This document shows positions 7,804-15,832 of a DNA stretch of 58,405 nucleotides, piece after piece; position 1 is the stretch's first letter; each line of letters opens with the position of its first letter. The DNA comes from CAXNKH01 sp049296795. Its GTDB lineage: Bacteria; Pseudomonadota; Gammaproteobacteria; Burkholderiales; Burkholderiaceae_C. The notes beneath the pieces are model-generated. The model saw nothing but the letters and a program-made list of their open reading frames with translations. It was not told the DNA's origin and made no database searches. Both the position numbers and the translations under genes were made by a program. The stretch lies in contig JBAQTC010000052.1 in NCBI GenBank assembly GCA_049296795.1, forward strand, positions 1 through 58,405, read 5' to 3'.

Positions 7804-8664
7804 ATGGTATCCCTGCTCCATGACACCCAAGAGCGGGCCGACCGGCGTTTTCCGGTCCCGGCTGACGGCTCGGGCATGGGTTTGGCGACCCTACCGCTGA
7901 CCAAATACCATCAGATTTACTTGGTGCTGCGCGAGCAATTGCAAGAAGGCCGGTTTGCCACTGGCATGCCTGCTGAAATGCTGCTGGCTCAACAATTCGG
8001 AGTCGGACGGGTGACGGTGCGTCGGGCCATGGAGCTACTGGTTGCCGAAGGTCTGATCGTTCGCGTGGTCGGCCGAGGCACGTTCCCGAAGCCTACTCAG
8101 TTGCTTGTGGCAGAAGCCCCAAGAGGGCATGGTGTGTCCAGCCGACTCACAGGCCTGATGGAAAACATCGTCAGCGTCAGCCGCCACACCAACGTCAAGG
8201 TACTGGAATGGTGCGTGGTCGAGGCCTCAGCCAAGATTGCCCAAGCCTTGCAGCTGTCACTGGGTGCCAAGGTCAGGAAGGCCGTGCGCAGACGCAACTC
8301 CAAGGAAGGGCCGGTGTCTTACATCACCACTTACATCCCCGAGCACCTGGCCATCGGCTTTGGAAAGCGCGAGCTGGCCCTCAAACCGGTCTTGCAGTTG
8401 CTTGAGGAATCGGGCGTCGCGCTGGGCCGGGCGCAGCAAACCATTTCTGCCCGGCAGGCCGATGCGTTGGTGGCAGTCGTACTCGGCGTGCCCATCGGAA
8501 CCGCCTTGCTGGACGTGCGCCGCCTGGTGTTTGACGTGCAAGATAAGCCGGTACAGTGGCTGCACGGTCTGTACCGACCCGACCGATACGAGTACCAGTT
8601 GGAAGTCTCCCAAGTTGGCAGTATTGATGCCCGAATTTCAGTCAAGGACGCCTTGCAACCATGA
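7804..8664 (+). CDS. GntR-family (HutC subfamily) transcriptional regulator
   Basis: A 286-residue DNA-binding regulator. The winged helix is at about residues 33-95, with MLLAQQFGVGRVTVRRAMELL followed by EGLIVRVVGRGTF. A C-terminal UTRA-type effector domain follows, recognisable in RRNSKEGPVSYITTYIPEHLA and the terminal 'YRPDRYEYQLEVSQ'. ATG at 7804 is 3 nt after livF; an internal ATG at 7876 would remove a poorly conserved 24-residue N terminus and is an alternative start. Its last bases overlap the LeuC-like gene (ATGA). Being embedded mid-operon it is probably a ligand-responsive autoregulator of the transport and catabolic genes, perhaps through the palindrome at 3138-3161. Confidence 0.82.
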   Translation: MVSLLHDTQERADRRFPVPADGSGMGLATLPLTKYHQIYLVLREQLQEGRFATGMPAEMLLAQQFGVGRVTVRRAMELLVAEGLIVRVVGRGTFPKPTQLLVAEAPRGHGVSSRLTGLMENIVSVSRHTNVKVLEWCVVEASAKIAQALQLSLGAKVRKAVRRRNSKEGPVSYITTYIPEHLAIGFGKRELALKPVLQLLEESGVALGRAQQTISARQADALVAVVLGVPIGTALLDVRRLVFDVQDKPVQWLHGLYRPDRYEYQLEVSQVGSIDARISVKDALQP

Positions 8665-9941
8665 TTCCCAACACTTTGCCAGCTCAAACGCTGGCCCAAA
8701 AAATTCTGGCCAAAGCCGCCGGCCGTGTGCAGGTTGCAGTAGGCGAGATTCTCAATTGCCGGGTCGATCTGGCGATGTTTCACGACTCCTCAGGCCCGCG
8801 TCGGCTCAAGCCCATGCTCGAAGAGCTGGGTGCCGAGATATGGGACAAGTCCAAAGTGGTGCTGGTGATGGATCACTATGTGCCCGAACAGGACGATGAT
8901 TCCCGCCGTATTGTTCGCATTTCACGTGACTGGGCCACAGAACAGCGCCTGCCCCATGTGTATGACAGCATTGGTATTTGCCATGTGGTGGTACCTGAAA
9001 AAGGCCATATCCGCCCGGGCATGTTCTGCGTTGGTGGTGACTCGCATGCGCCAACCGGAGGCGCTTTTGGCGCTTACATGTTCGGCATTGGCAGCACTGA
9101 AATGCTGGGCGTGATGGTCACCGGCGAACTGTGGGTCCGCGTGCCCGAGACCATTCGGATGCGGTGGAACAAGCGATTGAGCCCGGGGGTCACAGCCAAG
9201 GACATGGCGCTACACATGGTAGGGCGCTTTGGCATGAACGGCGGCCAATACCAGGCACTGGAGTTTTGCGGCCAGGCGGTGCAGGCGTTATCCATGCAGG
9301 AGCGCATGACCCTGTCCAATATGAGCGCCGAGATGGGTGCCCAGGTTGGCCTGGTTGCACCAGACGGCACCACACGGCAGTGGCTTGCCGCCACTGGCGA
9401 GCCGGCTGCGCAGGATCTGGAGGACTGGGCCGGTGACGAAGGTGCGCCCGCCACCACCCATGTGTTCGATGCCGCCACGTTGGCTCCGCAGGTGGCTGCA
9501 CCGCACAGCCCGGCCAATACCAGGGCGGTGGGCGAGTTCGAGCAGGTGCGGGTGGACGTGGCCTATATAGGCGCTTGCACCGGTGCCAAACTCGACGACT
9601 TGCGTGCAGCGGCACAAGTATTCAAGGGCAAGCGGGTCGCAACAGGAGTCCGCTTGATGGTGGCACCGGCCAGCGTGAAAGACCAGGCGCAGGCCGAGGC
9701 TGAAGGTGTCATGGCGATTTTGCGACAAGCCGGCGCCGATGTTCTGCCAACCAGCTGCGGTGCCTGTGCTGGTTACGGCGGCAGCATTCCCGATGGCGCC
9801 AACGTGATTTCCACTACCGCCCGTAATTTCAAAGGCCGCATGGGTTCGGCTTCAGCGCAGGTCTATCTGGCCTCGCCCTATACCGTGGCCGCATCTGCCT
9901 TGCGTGGCCTGATCTCTGACCCCCGTGAGGTGATGGCATGA
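8661..9941 (+). CDS. Aconitase-family hydratase, large subunit (LeuC-like)
   Basis: A 426-residue large subunit of a split aconitase-family hydro-lyase. The iron-sulfur cluster ligands are visible: Cys306 in CTGAKLDD, and Cys366/Cys369 in PTSCGACAG. DHYVPEQDD and GGDSHAPTGGAFGAYMFGIGSTE supply active-site residues. It is slightly longer than archaeal-type LeuC (about 420), closer to that class than to the 466-residue proteobacterial LeuC, so leucine biosynthesis is unlikely; no other leu gene is near. Split enzymes of this kind include isopropylmalate isomerase, homoaconitase, citraconate hydratase and 2,3-dimethylmalate dehydratase. The start overlaps the regulator gene, the stop overlaps the small subunit. 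Confidence 0.85.
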   Translation: MIPNTLPAQTLAQKILAKAAGRVQVAVGEILNCRVDLAMFHDSSGPRRLKPMLEELGAEIWDKSKVVLVMDHYVPEQDDDSRRIVRISRDWATEQRLPHVYDSIGICHVVVPEKGHIRPGMFCVGGDSHAPTGGAFGAYMFGIGSTEMLGVMVTGELWVRVPETIRMRWNKRLSPGVTAKDMALHMVGRFGMNGGQYQALEFCGQAVQALSMQERMTLSNMSAEMGAQVGLVAPDGTTRQWLAATGEPAAQDLEDWAGDEGAPATTHVFDAATLAPQVAAPHSPANTRAVGEFEQVRVDVAYIGACTGAKLDDLRAAAQVFKGKRVATGVRLMVAPASVKDQAQAEAEGVMAILRQAGADVLPTSCGACAGYGGSIPDGANVISTTARNFKGRMGSASAQVYLASPYTVAASALRGLISDPREVMA

Positions 9942-10426
9942 GTATTCATCGCGTATGGAAATTTGGTTCCGATATCGACACCGATGCGATGGCGCCTGGC
10001 GCTTACATGAAACTGGGTATCGAGGGCATTTCACCGCATTGCCTAGAGGCTGTACGGCCCGAGTTTGCCGGGCAAGTCCAGCCCGGCGCTGTGATAGTTG
10101 CAGGTCCGAATTTTGGCACCGGTTCCTCGCGCGAGCAGGCAGCGGGTGCTTTGGTTCACCTGGGCCTGAAGGCGGTGATTGCGCCCTCATTCAATGGCCT
10201 GTTTTTTCGCAATGCTTTCAATCTGGGCCTGCTGCTGCTGACCACAGCCGATGCCGACCAACTGCAAGAAGCCGAGCAGATCGACCTCGACTTGCAGACC
10301 CTGACATTGCACCGCATCGAAGGTAAGCCGCTGGTTTGCCAGCCGATTCCCCGATTTTTGCTCGACATGGTGGCCGCTGGTGGCCTGATCAACCAACTGC
10401 GACAAAGACGGGGGCCAACTCCATGA
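9938..10426 (+). CDS. Aconitase-family hydratase, small subunit (LeuD-like)
   Basis: A 162-residue swivel-domain subunit, the length of archaeal-type LeuD. It begins with KFGSDIDTDAMAPG and has the substrate-recognition loop 'GPNFGTGSSREQAAGAL', where the Ser-Ser-Arg-Glu contacts the substrate carboxylate. It is translationally coupled (ATGA) to the large subunit and, through a second ATGA, to the flavoprotein. Together the two subunits would hydrate an alkene acid or dehydrate a malate-type acid. Confidence 0.85.
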   Translation: MSIHRVWKFGSDIDTDAMAPGAYMKLGIEGISPHCLEAVRPEFAGQVQPGAVIVAGPNFGTGSSREQAAGALVHLGLKAVIAPSFNGLFFRNAFNLGLLLLTTADADQLQEAEQIDLDLQTLTLHRIEGKPLVCQPIPRFLLDMVAAGGLINQLRQRRGPTP

Positions 10427-11841
10427 ATAAGGCACACGCTTCATCCCCTGGCACATGCCCGACCATCGTTCGCGCTACCGTCATGCCGACCGGCACGCCA
10501 TATGTGCCGGTGGTGATGGTGGGTGCGGGCGCTTGCGGCCTGACTGCGGCGCTGCGCCTGCGCGATGCCGGTATTGACTGCGTGCTGCTCGAACGCGATA
10601 CCCTGTCCAGTGGCTCCACTGCTTTGTCTTCGGGCTTCATTCCCGCAGCGGGTACCCGCTTGCAAAAATCGCTGGGCATAGAAGACTCGGCTGAAGACTT
10701 TGCCCGCGACATTCAGGCCAAGGCCCACGGCAACGCTGCCCCCCACCTGGTGGCGGCCTATTCGCAGGCCGTGGCGCAGGCCATCGATTCGTTGGAGCAG
10801 CATGGCCTTGGTTTTGAAGTGTTGGATGGATTTTTGTACCCTGGCCACAGCGTGCGTCGTATGCACGCCTTGCCCGAGCGCACCGGTGCCGCGCTGATGA
10901 TGCAACTCGAACGCGCTGCCCTTGCCGTGGGTGCAGACTTGCTCAACGAAGCCGTGGTGCACGAGCTGTGGATGAATGCCGACGACGTGGTGCTGGGCGT
11001 GGGTTACCAGCGCCCCGATGGTACGCAGGAGCAACTCGCCTGCGAATTTCTAATCCTCGCTTGCAACGGTTTTGGTGGCAATGCTCCCATGGTCAGCGAA
11101 TTTTTACCGGCCATGGCACAGGCCTTGTTTGTCGGCCATATGGGCAACGACGGCAGCGCCATTGACTGGGGCAAGGCGCTGGGTGCGCGACTCGCTGACC
11201 TCGGTGGCTACCAGGGCCATGGTTCGTGGGTTACGCCACAAGGTGCGCTCATGAGCTGGGCCGTCATGATGGAGGGTGCCGTGCAGATCAACAACCGAGG
11301 CCAACGCTTTCATGACGAAACTCAGGGCTACTCAGAAGCCGCTGTGCACGTGCTGGAACAGCCCGGCGGCGTGGCCTTCAATGTCTTTGACGCCCCCTTG
11401 CTGGCAATGGCGCGCACATTTCCGGACTTCGTCGAGGTCGAAGGTGCCGGAGCCCTGAAGGAGGCCCTCGACCTGACAGCGTTGGCCGCACTCATTGGCT
11501 GTGACCTAGACATCTTGCAGCAAACCATGGCAGCAGTGAGCCCGGGTAGTCCGGACGTGATGGGGCGCAGTTTCAAGCGGACCTTAAGCGCGCCTTACTA
11601 CGTGGTCAAGGTCACGGGGGCGCTGTTTCACACTCAAGGCGGCCTGGACATTGACGCACACTGCCGCGTGCTGCGTAGTGATGGCTCGCCCTTGCCCAAC
11701 TTGCTGGCTGCCGGTGGTGCAGCCCGTGGCGTGTCCGGCAATGCGGTCTGGGGTTATTTGTCGGGCAACGGCTTGCTCAGCGCTGTCGGGGGCGGCTGGG
11801 TGGCGGCGGGCACAGCCGCTGCGCAGCTGATGTCGGTCTGA
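10423..11841 (+). CDS. FAD-dependent oxidoreductase, fumarate reductase / tricarballylate dehydrogenase-like
   Basis: A 472-residue flavoprotein of the FAD_binding_2 (fumarate reductase / 3-ketosteroid dehydrogenase) family. GAGACG at residues 34-39 followed by LLERD binds the ADP part of FAD; SSGSTALSSGFIPAAGTR is the flavin loop; the C-terminal 'GGLDIDAHCRVLRSDGSPLPNLLAAGG' is diagnostic. I start at ATG 10423, which overlaps the LeuD-like stop by ATGA; the upstream in-frame extension lies inside that gene. There is no signal peptide, so it is cytoplasmic. Enzymes of this group insert or reduce a C-C double bond next to a carbonyl or carboxylate (for example tricarballylate to cis-aconitate). 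This would supply the alkene for the adjacent hydratase. Confidence 0.82.
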   Translation: MNKAHASSPGTCPTIVRATVMPTGTPYVPVVMVGAGACGLTAALRLRDAGIDCVLLERDTLSSGSTALSSGFIPAAGTRLQKSLGIEDSAEDFARDIQAKAHGNAAPHLVAAYSQAVAQAIDSLEQHGLGFEVLDGFLYPGHSVRRMHALPERTGAALMMQLERAALAVGADLLNEAVVHELWMNADDVVLGVGYQRPDGTQEQLACEFLILACNGFGGNAPMVSEFLPAMAQALFVGHMGNDGSAIDWGKALGARLADLGGYQGHGSWVTPQGALMSWAVMMEGAVQINNRGQRFHDETQGYSEAAVHVLEQPGGVAFNVFDAPLLAMARTFPDFVEVEGAGALKEALDLTALAALIGCDLDILQQTMAAVSPGSPDVMGRSFKRTLSAPYYVVKVTGALFHTQGGLDIDAHCRVLRSDGSPLPNLLAAGGAARGVSGNAVWGYLSGNGLLSAVGGGWVAAGTAAAQLMSV

Positions 11842-11874
11842 GCCCCGGTCTGTTGATTTTTTACATCCCCCATT

Positions 11875-12750
11875 ATGAATCGGGAAACCATGGGTACATC
11901 TCTCAAACAACGTCTACAGCAGAGACAGGTCTTGTTGGCGCCGGGGGTCTATGACGCATTGAGCGCTCTGTTGGCCGAGCAGGCCGGGTTTGAAGCGCTT
12001 TATTTATCAGGCGCATCCATTGCCTATACCCGGCTTGGACGCTCTGATGTTGGGCTCACCACATTCCCCGAAGTGGCCGACACCTTGGCGCGAATCACGG
12101 AACGGGTCAAACTGCCCGTCATCGTAGACGCCGATACCGGTTTTGGAAATGCACTCAATGTCATGCGAACCGTCAAAGGGTTTGAACGTGCCGGTGCGGC
12201 CATGATTCAGTTGGAGGACCAAACCTTTCCAAAACGTTGCGGCCATTTGGACGGGAAGACCGTGGTTCCCGTGTCAGAGATGGTGGGCAAACTCAAAGCG
12301 GCCCTCGATGCGCGCAATAGCGCTGAAACGTTGATTTTGGCTCGGACCGACGCTTTGGCAGTTGAAGGCTTGGACGCCGCGTTAGAACGGGCTGAACGTT
12401 ATATGGAGTGCGGGGTGGATGCTTTGTTCATCGAGGCTTTGCGCACGCCCGAACAGATGGAGCTTGCTTGCCAACGGTTTGGACAGCGCATTCCGCTGTT
12501 GGCCAATATGGTCGAAGGTGGAAAAACACCGGTACAGGATGCTGCCCAATTGGGGTCTCGTGGCTTCAAAATCGTGATTTTCCCTGGAGGCACGGCGCGC
12601 GCCGTGGCCCATACACTGCAGGGTTATTACGCCAGCTTGCATCAGCACCAGACAACAGCCCCTTGGCAGAAACAAATGTTGGATTTTGATGGCTTGAACC
12701 GTGTCATTGGCACGACGGAGCTCATGAACATCGGAAAGCTTTACGAGTAG
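11875..12750 (+). CDS. Isocitrate lyase / PEP mutase superfamily lyase
   Basis: A 291-residue TIM-barrel enzyme of the isocitrate lyase/PEP mutase superfamily. DADTGFG (85-91) provides Mg2+ ligands. KRCGH (120-124) is the lyase signature whose Cys is the catalytic acid in isocitrate, methylisocitrate and dimethylmalate lyases; phosphonomutases and oxaloacetate decarboxylases lack it. The length matches methylisocitrate lyase (about 295). ATG 11875 or 11890 (MGTSLKQ) are both possible. It follows the flavoprotein by 33 nt and ends the operon. Expected reaction: Mg2+-dependent retro-aldol cleavage of a substituted malate to pyruvate or glyoxylate plus a carboxylic acid. Substrate not determinable from sequence. 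Confidence 0.85.
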   Translation: MNRETMGTSLKQRLQQRQVLLAPGVYDALSALLAEQAGFEALYLSGASIAYTRLGRSDVGLTTFPEVADTLARITERVKLPVIVDADTGFGNALNVMRTVKGFERAGAAMIQLEDQTFPKRCGHLDGKTVVPVSEMVGKLKAALDARNSAETLILARTDALAVEGLDAALERAERYMECGVDALFIEALRTPEQMELACQRFGQRIPLLANMVEGGKTPVQDAAQLGSRGFKIVIFPGGTARAVAHTLQGYYASLHQHQTTAPWQKQMLDFDGLNRVIGTTELMNIGKLYE

Positions 12751-12781
12751 CATCGGCATTTCGTTTCTCTTAAACTTTTTC

Positions 12782-13324
12782 ATGACCGACCACTATTCCA
12801 TCATTACCCTTGGCGGCGGCTGTTTCTGGTGTCTGGAAGCGGTTTATGTGCGGGTGCGCGGGGTGGTCGACGTGGAAAGTGGCTATTGCAATGGCCATGT
12901 TGTTCACCCCAGCTATGAGCAGGTCTGCAGCGGCGACACCGGGCACAACGAGGTGGTTCGTTTGAGCTATGACCCTGAGCAGATCAGTTTGACCGAAATC
13001 CTGGAAATCTTCTTTGTGATCCATGACCCCACCAGTTTGAACTACCAGGGCAATGACGTGGGAACTCAGTACCGCAGCGGCATCTATTTCTCGACACCCG
13101 AGCAGCAGCAGCAGGCACAGTCTTTGCTCGATGCCCTGCGCCAAAGCAAAGCCTATCGCTCACCCATCGTGACCGAGCTGGTTCCCCTTGCCAATTACTG
13201 GCCCGCTGAGGACTACCACCAGGATTATTTTGAGCAGCATCCCAACCAGGGCTACTGCGCGATGGTGGTGGCACCCAAAGTCCAGAAATTTTGCCAAACC
13301 TTTGCTCAGCGGCTCAAGGATTGA
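12782..13324 (+). CDS. msrA: Peptide-methionine (S)-S-oxide reductase MsrA
   Basis: A 180-residue cytoplasmic repair enzyme that reduces methionine-S-sulfoxide using thioredoxin. GGCFWC places the nucleophilic cysteine at residue 14, and GNDVGTQYRSGIYF and AEDYHQDYF are conserved substrate-pocket segments. A C-terminal Cys in 'NQGYCAMVV' can act as resolving residue. It follows the catabolic operon by 31 nt but is probably a separate gene by function. It converges on pcm with the coding ends overlapping by 11 nt. Both genes repair protein damage. Confidence 0.93.
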   Translation: MTDHYSIITLGGGCFWCLEAVYVRVRGVVDVESGYCNGHVVHPSYEQVCSGDTGHNEVVRLSYDPEQISLTEILEIFFVIHDPTSLNYQGNDVGTQYRSGIYFSTPEQQQQAQSLLDALRQSKAYRSPIVTELVPLANYWPAEDYHQDYFEQHPNQGYCAMVVAPKVQKFCQTFAQRLKD

Positions 13325-13988
13325 GGATGGCCCAGCCTTGCGCTCCTAGTAAAGGAACAAAACGAACACCAGCCAGGGTTTCGCTGTTGTAGTGAAGATC
13401 TGACACGCGTACCACGCGTCGCAGTTCTTGCAGATGAAGATCCGGACCGACCGGAATCACCAGCCGGCCACCGATTTTGAGCTGGGCTTTCAAAGCCTCG
13501 GGGACCACAGGCCCGCCCGCAGTGACCACGATGGCGTCATACGGTGCATGCTCAAGCCAGCCCACAGTTCCGTCGCCATGCCGCACGCTGACATTGTGGT
13601 AGCCCAGCTCGGCCAAGGTGGCTGCGGCCTGGCTAGCGAGTTGGGCGATACGCTCGACCGAGTAGACCTGATTTGCAATCTGCGAGAGCACGGCAGCCGC
13701 GTAACCCGAACCGGTTCCGATTTCCAGGACACTTTCACCGCCTTGCAGCTCCAAAGCCTCGGTCATCAAGGCAACGATATAGGGTTGCGACATGGTCTGA
13801 CCCTGCGCAATCGGAAGCGGGCGGTCTTGGTAAGCGAATTCCTTTTGGCTCTGAGGCAAAAAAGCTTCTCGTGCCACGGCGAGCATGGCTTGGAGCACCA
13901 GGTGCGAGCTGATGCCGCGATCAGCGATTTGATGCTGCACCATCTCGCTGCGCAGGTGGTTTATTGATCTTTTCTTTAAGAGTGACAC
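13314..13988 (-). CDS. pcm: Protein-L-isoaspartate O-methyltransferase
   Basis: A 224-residue SAM-dependent methyltransferase that repairs isoaspartyl residues. The SAM-binding motif VLEIGTGSGY is at 87-96; the family segments 'TMSQPYIVALMTEAL' and RHGDGTVGW are present. I keep GTG at 13988 because AAGGAG sits about 6 nt upstream; ATG at 13943 is an alternative. It is convergent and overlapping with msrA. Upstream lies a copy of the dispersed palindromic repeat. Confidence 0.92.
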   Translation of the reverse strand: MSLLKKRSINHLRSEMVQHQIADRGISSHLVLQAMLAVAREAFLPQSQKEFAYQDRPLPIAQGQTMSQPYIVALMTEALELQGGESVLEIGTGSGYAAAVLSQIANQVYSVERIAQLASQAAATLAELGYHNVSVRHGDGTVGWLEHAPYDAIVVTAGGPVVPEALKAQLKIGGRLVIPVGPDLHLQELRRVVRVSDLHYNSETLAGVRFVPLLGAQGWAILNP

Positions 13989-14025
13989 TCGACACTCCTT
14001 CCATCTTGAATTCGACTTGGCAGGA

Positions 14026-14136
14026 ACGGGAGCCGGTCAGTGGCGCACTCAACTCCGCGGCTGTCCCCCTTGTCGGACTGGGGCCGACAATTCCTCCTTG
14101 ATGCCGCTGCGCTGAGCGCACCACTGCCCTGCTCAT
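14026..14136. repeat. Dispersed palindromic element, copy 1
   Basis: About 110 nt between pcm and pdxH. The ends are imperfect inverted repeats (CAGTGGCGCACTCA at 14039-14052 against the complement of TGAGCGCACCACTG near 14114-14127). The middle holds a small inverted repeat around TGTCGGACTGGGGCCGACA. Strong similarity to 26625-26730 (same orientation) and 49219-49327 (opposite orientation). Has no coding capacity; resembles a REP/MITE-type mobile palindrome and may also terminate transcription of pdxH. Confidence 0.75.
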
Positions 14137-14154
14137 GCCTTGCAGACTGGCGTT

Positions 14155-14793
14155 TCAGGGGGCCAGCCGCTGACGGCCCCAACCCTGTTGGCCATCAGAC
14201 TGGAAACGCAAACGGTCGTGCAAACGACTGGGGCGGCCCTGCCAGAACTCCCAACGATCGGGCTTCAAACGGTAGCCTCCCCAGTGCGGTGGACGCGGCG
14301 GTTGCAACAGAAATTGCGTTGCATAGCGTGCTGCATTGGCCAGAAGTACAGCACGGTTGGGAATGACCTGGCTTTGTGGGCTGGCCCAGGCACCGATGCG
14401 TGAATCCAACGGCCGACTGTGAAAATACGTGTCACTTTCTTCAGTGCTGAGTTTTTCTACCAAGCCTTCGATCCTCACCACGCGCTCGAGCTCAACCCAA
14501 TGAAATTGCAGTGCGGCGTAGGGGTTGCCGGCTAGCTCACGCCCTTTTTGACTTTCGTAGTTGGTGAACCAACTGATACCCCGTTCGTCATACCCCTTGA
14601 TCAGAACCACCCGGGTTGAAGGGCGAAGATTGCTACCCACTGTGGCGAGTGTCATGGCATTGGGCTCGGTCAGCTCCGCAGCGATGGCTTGATGCAACCA
14701 TTGATCAAACAGTTTGAGCGGATCGGCCAGCGATTGATCTTCGTTCAATTCGGCCTGTCCGTGGATTTTGCGGAGTTGAGAAATCTTCGTCAT
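14155..14793 (-). CDS. pdxH: Pyridoxamine 5'-phosphate oxidase
   Basis: A 212-residue FMN enzyme that oxidises pyridoxine/pyridoxamine 5'-phosphate to pyridoxal 5'-phosphate. Diagnostic parts: NAMTLATVGSNLRPSTRVVLIKGYDERG, FTNYESQKGREL, the SQVIPNRA region, and the C terminus ending W-G-R-Q-R-L-A-P. Length is normal. It is divergent from xdhC with only a short gap; its 3' side abuts the palindromic element. Confidence 0.95.
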   Translation of the reverse strand: MTKISQLRKIHGQAELNEDQSLADPLKLFDQWLHQAIAAELTEPNAMTLATVGSNLRPSTRVVLIKGYDERGISWFTNYESQKGRELAGNPYAALQFHWVELERVVRIEGLVEKLSTEESDTYFHSRPLDSRIGAWASPQSQVIPNRAVLLANAARYATQFLLQPPRPPHWGGYRLKPDRWEFWQGRPSRLHDRLRFQSDGQQGWGRQRLAP

Positions 14794-14829
14794 ACTCCCA
14801 GTATAGAAAAAAAGATGGGGGCGAAGAAG

Positions 14830-15828
14830 ATGGAAAGTTTGGATCTGAGGGTGTTAGCCGATGCGCTGGCCTGGAAACAGGGGGGCCATGCGGTCACGTT
14901 GGTGACGGTGGTTGAGACCTGGGGCAGCGCACCACGCCCGCCCGGCGCTTTGCTGGCAGTGCGCGACGACGGGGTTGTGAGCGGATCGGTCTCGGGCGGT
15001 TGTGTTGAAGATGATTTGATTGCGCGCACCAAGGAAGCTTTTCAATCGAAGTCGCCTCAGGATGAGCAGCGGCCCAGCATGATCGCCTATGGCGTGAGCA
15101 AGGAAGAGGCAGCCCGTTTCGGACTGCCCTGTGGGGGTACGCTCAGGTTGGTGCAAGAGCCTTTGCTCGATACCCGTTGGGTGGGCGAACTACTGGCGCG
15201 CACAGGGGCACACAGCTTGGTCAAGCGCAATTTGACCCTGGCCAGCGGTGCTGTGGTGCTCAGTGATGCGGTGCGGGGCGACGCTATGCAGTTTGACGGC
15301 AGCAGTCTGGTGACCATATTTGGTCCGAAATGGCGGCTGTTGCTGATCGGGGCTGGCCAATTGTCCCTGGCCGTCGCGAATATGGCTGGCCTGCTTGATT
15401 TTGAGGTTTTGGTGTGCGATCCGCGTGAGGAGTATGCCCAGTCTCTGGGAATACCGGGTGTGCGACGCTGCCTGGGCATGCCCGACGATGTGGTGCGAGA
15501 ACTCGTTCCGGATGCCCATACCGCCATCGTGGCACTGACGCATGATCCCAAGCTCGATGACATGGCACTGCTCGAAGCACTCAAGTCTGACGCTTTCTAT
15601 GTGGGTGCTTTGGGCTCACGTCGCAACCAAGAGGTACGCAAACAACGCCTGGCTGAACACTTTGGCTTGAGTTTGGCCGAATTGACCCGCTTGCACGGCC
15701 CGGTCGGTCTGCGTATTGGGGCCAAGACCCCGGCCGAGATTGCGGTTTCGGTGCTTGCTGAAATCATTGAAGTTAAGAACGCTGTAGCCCAGGCCGGCGC
15801 TCTTGCTCCCGGCTGCGTCCTGGCCTGA
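14830..15828 (+). CDS. xdhC: XdhC-family molybdoenzyme maturation protein
   Basis: A 332-residue member of the XdhC/CoxI family, which binds molybdenum cofactor and helps sulfurate and insert it into xanthine dehydrogenase-type hydroxylases. N-terminal domain: ETWGSAPRPPGALLAV and SGGCVEDDLI; C-terminal Rossmann domain: LLIGAGQLSLAVANMA and YVGALGSRRNQEVR. I prefer ATG 14830 (MESLDLRV); ATG 14815 would add five residues. MocA-like gene follows 4 nt downstream. No molybdenum hydroxylase is encoded in this window, so the client enzyme is elsewhere. Confidence 0.88.
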   Translation: MESLDLRVLADALAWKQGGHAVTLVTVVETWGSAPRPPGALLAVRDDGVVSGSVSGGCVEDDLIARTKEAFQSKSPQDEQRPSMIAYGVSKEEAARFGLPCGGTLRLVQEPLLDTRWVGELLARTGAHSLVKRNLTLASGAVVLSDAVRGDAMQFDGSSLVTIFGPKWRLLLIGAGQLSLAVANMAGLLDFEVLVCDPREEYAQSLGIPGVRRCLGMPDDVVRELVPDAHTAIVALTHDPKLDDMALLEALKSDAFYVGALGSRRNQEVRKQRLAEHFGLSLAELTRLHGPVGLRIGAKTPAEIAVSVLAEIIEVKNAVAQAGALAPGCVLA

Positions 15829-15832
15829 AGCG

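Noticed and set aside
8661..10426. Leucine-biosynthesis leuCD
   Set aside because: Shorter archaeal-type subunits, no leuA/leuB nearby and placement in a transport/lyase operon; a catabolic hydratase is more likely.
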